Source: Spirochaetales bacterium (GTDB lineage: Bacteria > Spirochaetota > Spirochaetia > DAHUYW01). Taken from it: a stretch of DNA of 64,000 nt. This document shows, piece by piece, positions 60,402 to 64,000 of the stretch. The position numbers and the translations under genes are program-made. Each line of letters begins with the position of its first letter. Position 1 is the first letter of the stretch. The DNA lies in the NCBI GenBank assembly GCA_027306915.1, contig DAHUYW010000006.1, positions 1 through 64,000 on the forward strand, given 5' to 3'. Below the pieces are notes generated by a model. That model made no database searches, was not told where the DNA came from, and worked only from the letters and a program-made list of their open reading frames with translations.

Positions 60402-60710
60402 CTACTTCTTCAAAAGCCCGAGCGGGAGAACCTCGTCCACGTTCGCATGCGTCCGCGGGATGATATGGACCGAGATCACCTCGCCCACCTTCTCGGCGGC
60501 TCGGCTTCCCGCATCGAGCGCCGCTCGGACCGCCGCAACGTCGCCGCGGATGATCGCCGTGACGTAGCCGCCGCCGGTTTTCTCGTACCCTTTCAAATCG
60601 ACCTTCGCCGCCTTCACCATTGCGTCTGCGGCCTCCACCATCGCCGCGAAACCGCGGCATTCTATCATCCCGAGCGCAAGCCCGGCGACGCTCTCTATTT
60701 CCTTCGCCAT
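60402..60710 (-). CDS. BMC-H hexameric shell protein (PduA-like)
   Basis: A 102-residue single BMC-domain protein: [25 protein letters not shown], then [25 protein letters not shown], and [14 protein letters not shown] at the end. Hexamers tile the facets; the segment KTGGGY supplies the pore. It is nearly identical to the BMC-H gene at 61388-61684 (about nine differences in every ten shared positions being absent), which points to recent duplication. Confidence 0.95.
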   Translation of the reverse strand: MAKEIESVAGLALGMIECRGFAAMVEAADAMVKAAKVDLKGYEKTGGGYVTAIIRGDVAAVRAALDAGSRAAEKVGEVISVHIIPRTHANVDEVLPLGLLKK

Positions 60711-60737
60711 CTTCTTGGTCTCCCTCGCCTTCGGAAC

Positions 60738-61376
60738 CTATTCGCTTTTCCCCGCGACTTCCTGACCCGTCAGCGCCAGAAGCCGGGACTCGACGATCCC
60801 CTTGCTCACCAGCACCTCGGCTTCGTCGCCGGCGATGTAGACCCGACCAAAGCTCCCGAAGCCGACGACGTTGATGATGTTGATGTGGGAAGCCTTCTCC
60901 GCCTCATTGGCGGCGTAGTAGGCATAGCCCGCCGGCTGCATCTCGAGAACATAGAGGGTATCGCCGCGGAGCACCATGTTCCCGAAGCGCACCTTGTTGA
61001 TCATCTGCGCGTGATAGTCGGAGATGTTCTTGATGAGCTGGCTCGTCATGATGACCGGCTTCATGCGATCCTCCTCGCTCATCTCGATGGCCTTGAGGAT
61101 TGCCGCCCCCGCCTGTCGTGCATAGCCCTGACTGTCCGAGTGCACCTCCAGCAGCCCGAAGAGCCGCTCGACGATCTGGATCCCCGGCTTAACGTCGGTT
61201 GCCTTGAGGGCGATATCGGTCAAACGGTTGATCTCGATACCGGGAGATATCTCCACGATGGTACAGGCCTGCCCCGCCACCGGAAAGTAGCCCTTCGAAA
61301 CCGTCGCAAGGAAGGAGGCCATCTGGAGCTGGAGCGAATCAAGAAAGACGTAGGTGCGCAGGCTCATCCCGTTCAC
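60738..61376 (-). CDS. Divergent tandem BMC-domain protein
   Basis: A 212-residue protein starting at GTG 61376 (or ATG 61367). Two diverged BMC-like units can be traced: residues about 35-100 (CTIVEISPGIEINRLTDIALKAT, then LFGLLEVHSDSQGYARQAGAAIL) and about 140-205 (LYVLEMQPAGYAYYAANEAEKAS, then GSFGRVYIAGDEAEVLVSKG). The usual pore motif is absent. It may be a trimeric shell protein or an internal scaffold. I know of no characterised equivalent. Confidence 0.65.
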   Translation of the reverse strand: MNGMSLRTYVFLDSLQLQMASFLATVSKGYFPVAGQACTIVEISPGIEINRLTDIALKATDVKPGIQIVERLFGLLEVHSDSQGYARQAGAAILKAIEMSEEDRMKPVIMTSQLIKNISDYHAQMINKVRFGNMVLRGDTLYVLEMQPAGYAYYAANEAEKASHINIINVVGFGSFGRVYIAGDEAEVLVSKGIVESRLLALTGQEVAGKSE

Positions 61377-61387
61377 GCCGGGCCCCG

Positions 61388-61684
61388 CTACTTGCCGCCC
61401 ATCCCGAGCGGAAGGGTCTCGTCTACGTTTGCATGCGGCCGCGGGATGATGTGAACCGAGATGACCTCGCCGACCGCCTGGGCAGCCCGCTGCCCGGCAT
61501 CGAGAGCCGCCCGGACCGCCGCAACGTCGCCTCGAATGATCGCGGTGACGTAGCCGCCGCCGGTCTTCTCATACCCTTTGAGCTCGACCTTGGCGGCCTT
61601 TACCATCGCATCGGAGGCCTCCACCATCGCCGCAAAGCCCCGGCACTCGATCATCCCCAAGGCGCTTCCCTTTACCTCAGCCAT
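61388..61684 (-). CDS. BMC-H hexameric shell protein (PduA-like), first gene of the operon
   Basis: From ATG 61684, with AAGGGGGA before it, the product has 98 residues: [47 protein letters not shown], and [14 protein letters not shown]. It differs from the other BMC-H at roughly ten positions, mostly at the edges (Ser/Ala, Glu/Asp, Pro/Thr). Being promoter-proximal, it should be the most abundant shell protein. The operon runs from here to deoB. Confidence 0.95.
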   Translation of the reverse strand: MAEVKGSALGMIECRGFAAMVEASDAMVKAAKVELKGYEKTGGGYVTAIIRGDVAAVRAALDAGQRAAQAVGEVISVHIIPRPHANVDETLPLGMGGK

Positions 61685-61734
61685 AGAGTCCCCCTTGCTT
61701 CCAGCGTCTTCCTGCATTCTGTTACTAATTTTAC

Positions 61735-61763
61735 ATTTTCCGGCATAGACAGTTAAAAGTCAA
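61735..61763 (-). promoter_or_regulatory. Candidate promoter of the microcompartment operon
   Basis: On the minus strand TTGACT (61758-61763) and GAAAAT (61735-61740) are 17 nt apart and point at the first BMC-H gene. An alternative -10 is TAAAAT (61728-61733) with TTTAAC as -35. The region is AT-rich compared with its surroundings. Confidence 0.45.
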
Positions 61764-61804
61764 GCATCGGGTGGGGGGGTTCTGTGAAATTTCGATTGCA
61801 GAAG

Positions 61805-61833
61805 TTGCAAGGTTTCAATAAACAAGCTATTCT
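61805..61833 (+). promoter_or_regulatory. Candidate promoter of the deoR-like gene
   Basis: TTGCAA (61805-61810) and TATTCT (61828-61833) are 17 nt apart. TTGCA occurs twice in a row here (61796 and 61805), a possible repressor half-site pair between the two divergent promoters. Confidence 0.4.
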
Positions 61834-61871
61834 CTTCAGCAATGGAGCACAACGGGAGACAAAATCGCGGC

Positions 61872-62648
61872 ATGAACAAATCTGAACGCCAGGACGCGAT
61901 CATGCAGACGCTTCGCGTCAACAGTGTTTCGAATGTCCAGGAATTGTCCCGCCAGCTGAAGGTCTCCCACATGACCGTCAGGCGCGATCTCGTCGCGCTC
62001 GAACAGGACGAAGAGGTGCGCGTTTTGTATGGAAGCGTCATGCTCCATCCCAAGAGCAGCGCACGGGCGATGGAAGGGCCCTATTCTCTCATTGCTGCCG
62101 GCGCGGAGCATCCGGACCAGAAGAGGACGATCGGACAACTCGCCGCCGCTCTGGTCGAACCTCAGGACAGCCTGATCATCGACGCAGGTTCCACGACCGA
62201 GTATCTCGCGAAGTATCTCCCCGAGAACGTTAATTTTACGGTTCTTTGCTACTCCCTTAATATCGTTTCGGAAACCGCACGAAGGAGGAACTGCAAGTCG
62301 GTCTTCTCCGGCGGCGTCTTTCATGAAAACACGATGATGTTCGAGAGTCCGGAAGGGCTGGAAGCTATCCGGAATTTCAGGGCTACAAAGGCCTTCCTGT
62401 CGGCCGCCGGCGTGGACCGGCACTTCGGCGTGACGTGCCTGAATGCCTACGAGCGCGAAACAAAGAAGGTGGTGATCAAATCGTCGCAGAGGGTGATCCT
62501 GCTCGCGGACTCCTCGAAGTTCGGGGTCATTCGGTCTGATTACTTTGCCGATCTTTCCGATTTCGACGAGGTCATCACCGATTCGGGAATATCTGAAGAA
62601 TACGTGGAGTTCCTAAAGGCGCAGGGCATAACCCTGCGTATCGCCTGA
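61872..62648 (+). CDS. DeoR family regulator (likely controls deoxyribose genes)
   Basis: From ATG 61872 (MNKSERQDAIMQTL) the product has 258 residues; an ATG ten codons earlier has no ribosome-binding site. The helix-turn-helix is NVQELSRQLKVSHMTVRRDLVALE, the DeoR signature, and the effector domain contains the phosphosugar loop DAGSTTEYLAKYL. DeoR proteins sense phosphorylated sugars. It is divergent from the microcompartment operon and first in a row with a DUF4432 gene and a deoxyribokinase-like gene, matching the order seen with DeoQ in enteric deoxyribose operons. Confidence 0.9.
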   Translation: MNKSERQDAIMQTLRVNSVSNVQELSRQLKVSHMTVRRDLVALEQDEEVRVLYGSVMLHPKSSARAMEGPYSLIAAGAEHPDQKRTIGQLAAALVEPQDSLIIDAGSTTEYLAKYLPENVNFTVLCYSLNIVSETARRRNCKSVFSGGVFHENTMMFESPEGLEAIRNFRATKAFLSAAGVDRHFGVTCLNAYERETKKVVIKSSQRVILLADSSKFGVIRSDYFADLSDFDEVITDSGISEEYVEFLKAQGITLRIA

Positions 62649-62670
62649 GACTCCAAACAGGGAGCAGACA

Positions 62671-63750
62671 ATGACCGGGCGTGTTCACCTAAGGAAGGAT
62701 GATTTCCGTCGTATCGAAACCACCCTCTTCGAGCTCGACCGATTGAAAGTCAGCTCCTTTCTCTTCGGCACCGGAGTGCACGCTCTCCGGCTCGGATCAC
62801 CGCGCGGGCACATTGTGGTGCTTCCCTACCAGGGCCAGCAGGTGTGGGATGCTGTCTTTGAGGGGCGTCGGCTCACCATGAAGACCTTCTTCCCGGAACC
62901 GGTGGGCTCTGCAAGCCTTTTGGACTCCTACGGCGCTTTCCTTTACCACTGCGGGGCGCTGCGCATGGGCACCCCTGGGCCGGAGGATGATCATCCGCTT
63001 CACGGCGAGCTTCCCGCGGCCCCTTACCAGGAGGCGTGGATCGATTTCGGCGAAGAAAAAGGCGAACCCTACGTCGCAGTCTCAGGTTCCTTCGCTTACA
63101 CAAAGGCCTTCGGCGACAAGTACAAAGCCACACCGTCCGTGAGGTTGTACCGGGATCGGACGGTGCTCGATGTGAGCATGTTCATAGAAAACCTCGCCCA
63201 TTACCCGATGGACCTCATGTACATGTGTCACGTCAACTTCCTTCCTGCAGAGAACGGCGAGATCGTACAGACCGCCGGTTGGAATACGACCGACATGGTC
63301 GTTCGCTCGAGCATTCCTTCCCACGTCAAACCGACCAAGCAGTACCTTGCCTTTCTCGATCGACTGAAAGAGGATCCCGGTGCTACACGCATCCTGCGTC
63401 CCGAGGACGAGTACAACCCCGAGATAGTCTTCTACGTGAGAAATCTCAAGCTCGACAGCGACGGCATGACACACACTATCCAAAAGCATCCCGACGGAAC
63501 CTCCGATTACGTAAGCTACAACGGGGAGGCACTGGATCACACGGTCAGGTGGATCCTCAAACACGAAGACCAGCAGGTCCTGGGTATGGCCCTGCCTTCG
63601 ACCTGTGATCCGGAAGGCTATACGTCGGAAAAGAAAAAGGGCAACGTGCGTACGATCGCGTCCATGGGGAAGGTCGCCTTCTCGATCCGAACCGGGTTCC
63701 TGGACGCCGCTCAGACGAAGCAGATGGAATCCAAAATTCGTTCGCTCTGA
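62671..63750 (+). CDS. DUF4432 (DeoX-like, aldose-epimerase fold) protein
   Basis: A 359-residue protein of the galactose-mutarotase superfamily, DUF4432 branch: GHIVVLPYQGQQVWDAVFEGRRL at the N terminus and MYMCHVNFLP in the centre. The enteric deoxyribose operon (deoQ-deoK-deoP-deoX) holds a gene, deoX, that I recall as belonging here, but I could not run a comparison. A role in mutarotation of deoxyribose is plausible. The ribosome-binding site is GGGAG, and it lies 22 nt after the deoR-like gene. Confidence 0.7.
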   Translation: MTGRVHLRKDDFRRIETTLFELDRLKVSSFLFGTGVHALRLGSPRGHIVVLPYQGQQVWDAVFEGRRLTMKTFFPEPVGSASLLDSYGAFLYHCGALRMGTPGPEDDHPLHGELPAAPYQEAWIDFGEEKGEPYVAVSGSFAYTKAFGDKYKATPSVRLYRDRTVLDVSMFIENLAHYPMDLMYMCHVNFLPAENGEIVQTAGWNTTDMVVRSSIPSHVKPTKQYLAFLDRLKEDPGATRILRPEDEYNPEIVFYVRNLKLDSDGMTHTIQKHPDGTSDYVSYNGEALDHTVRWILKHEDQQVLGMALPSTCDPEGYTSEKKKGNVRTIASMGKVAFSIRTGFLDAAQTKQMESKIRSL

Positions 63751-63800
63751 GCCTTCGTGAGGCGGCGCGCGCCGCGTAGGCAGATGAAGGGGGCAAGGGA

Positions 63801-64000
63801 ATGAAGAGACCAAGAATCACCATAGTCGGCAGCAACATGGTGGACCTGATTACCTACATTGACCGCATGCCGCGGGAGGGGGAAACGATCACGGCTCCCC
63901 GCTTCGAGATGGGCTTCGGCGGCAAGGGGGCAAATCAGGCGGTGGCTGCCGCCCTACTGGGGGCCGAAGTGCACATGGTCACCAAGGTCGGAGACGATCT
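63801..64000 (+). CDS. Ribokinase-family sugar kinase, deoxyribokinase-like (3' partial)
   Basis: Only the first 66 residues are in the window. They read MKRPRITIVGSNMVDLITYI at the start and GGKGANQAVAAALLGAEV later, the PfkB/ribokinase N-terminal signature. IVGSNMVDLITY with RMPREGET is notably close to the enteric deoxyribokinase DeoK as I recall it, in which GSNMVDLITY replaces the usual ribokinase GSxNxD. It would phosphorylate deoxyribose at C5. AAGGGA precedes the ATG. There is no N-terminal helix, so it should stay in the cytosol. Confidence 0.8.
   Translation, partial: MKRPRITIVGSNMVDLITYIDRMPREGETITAPRFEMGFGGKGANQAVAAALLGAEVHMVTKVGDD

Noticed and set aside
54589..61684. Propanediol or ethanolamine type microcompartment
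   Set aside because: No diol dehydratase, ethanolamine ammonia lyase, reactivase or glycyl-radical enzyme is present, and the adenosyltransferase at 49093 is in another operon. The enzymes are those of deoxyribose phosphate breakdown.
1..64000. CRISPR arrays, tRNA or rRNA genes, insertion sequences, prophage
   Set aside because: No regularly spaced direct repeats, cloverleaf-like segments, transposase or integrase frames were found on either strand by reading.

Overview
The window looks like the chromosome of a GC-rich spirochaete. The main indicators are a bacterial V-type ATPase operon in the order E, DUF2764, A, B, D, I, K; a MoxR/DUF58/BatA-BatB-BatC-BatD operon; MotA/MotB; and secreted proteins whose signal peptides end in the GGTKEK or AAGNKE style common in this group. 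I found no rRNA, tRNA, CRISPR array, transposase or phage gene. Coding density is high and most same-strand genes abut or overlap by 4 nt.

Layout. 1-3018: a transglutaminase-type membrane protein (5' end outside the window) overlapping a beta-propeller lipoprotein. 3081-12116 (minus): small lipoprotein, flavodoxin, a PTS IIA-like protein, then the V-ATPase operon. 12117-12582: the only gene-poor stretch, a divergent promoter region. 12583-14130: motA-motB. 14234-15541: M23 peptidase. 15640-23256 (minus): the Bat/MoxR operon. 23278-31915: argJ, a PHP histidinol-phosphatase, an MFS transporter, a methyltransferase, a dienelactone hydrolase, a CBS protein and a 946-residue PHP/membrane protein. 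32006-43015: an inositol region. The minus-strand genes iolM-iolN-iolO-iolG match the Thermotoga-type myo-inositol route (inositol to scyllo-inosose, to a diketo-inositol, ring hydrolysis to 5-keto-L-gluconate, epimerisation to tagaturonate). With them are a LacI regulator and its operators, an IolI-like isomerase, a second LacI-type regulator and a sugar ABC importer without an ATPase. 43030-47263: a MarR-controlled heterodimeric ABC exporter. 47332-54469: a small unknown gene, a GPH symporter with a cobalamin adenosyltransferase, a YefM/YoeB toxin-antitoxin pair, an MFS transporter and a 953-residue FlgD-Ig/OmpA-like protein.

54589-64000 is the most striking region. It is a bacterial microcompartment locus with four BMC-P, two near-identical BMC-H and two tandem-domain shell proteins. 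Its enzymes are an acylating aldehyde dehydrogenase, deoxyribose-phosphate aldolase (DeoC), an RpiB-like isomerase and phosphopentomutase (DeoB). DeoC and the dehydrogenase carry N-terminal helices that look like encapsulation peptides. Divergently transcribed are a DeoR-family regulator, a DUF4432 (DeoX-like) protein and the start of a deoxyribokinase-like gene. The genes fit one pathway. Deoxyribose or deoxyribonucleoside sugar becomes deoxyribose-5-phosphate, which DeoC splits to glyceraldehyde-3-phosphate and acetaldehyde; the shell would hold the acetaldehyde while it is converted to acetyl-CoA. No diol dehydratase, ethanolamine lyase or glycyl-radical enzyme is present.

Promoters and operators were found by eye from hexamer spacing and symmetry; none has been tested.
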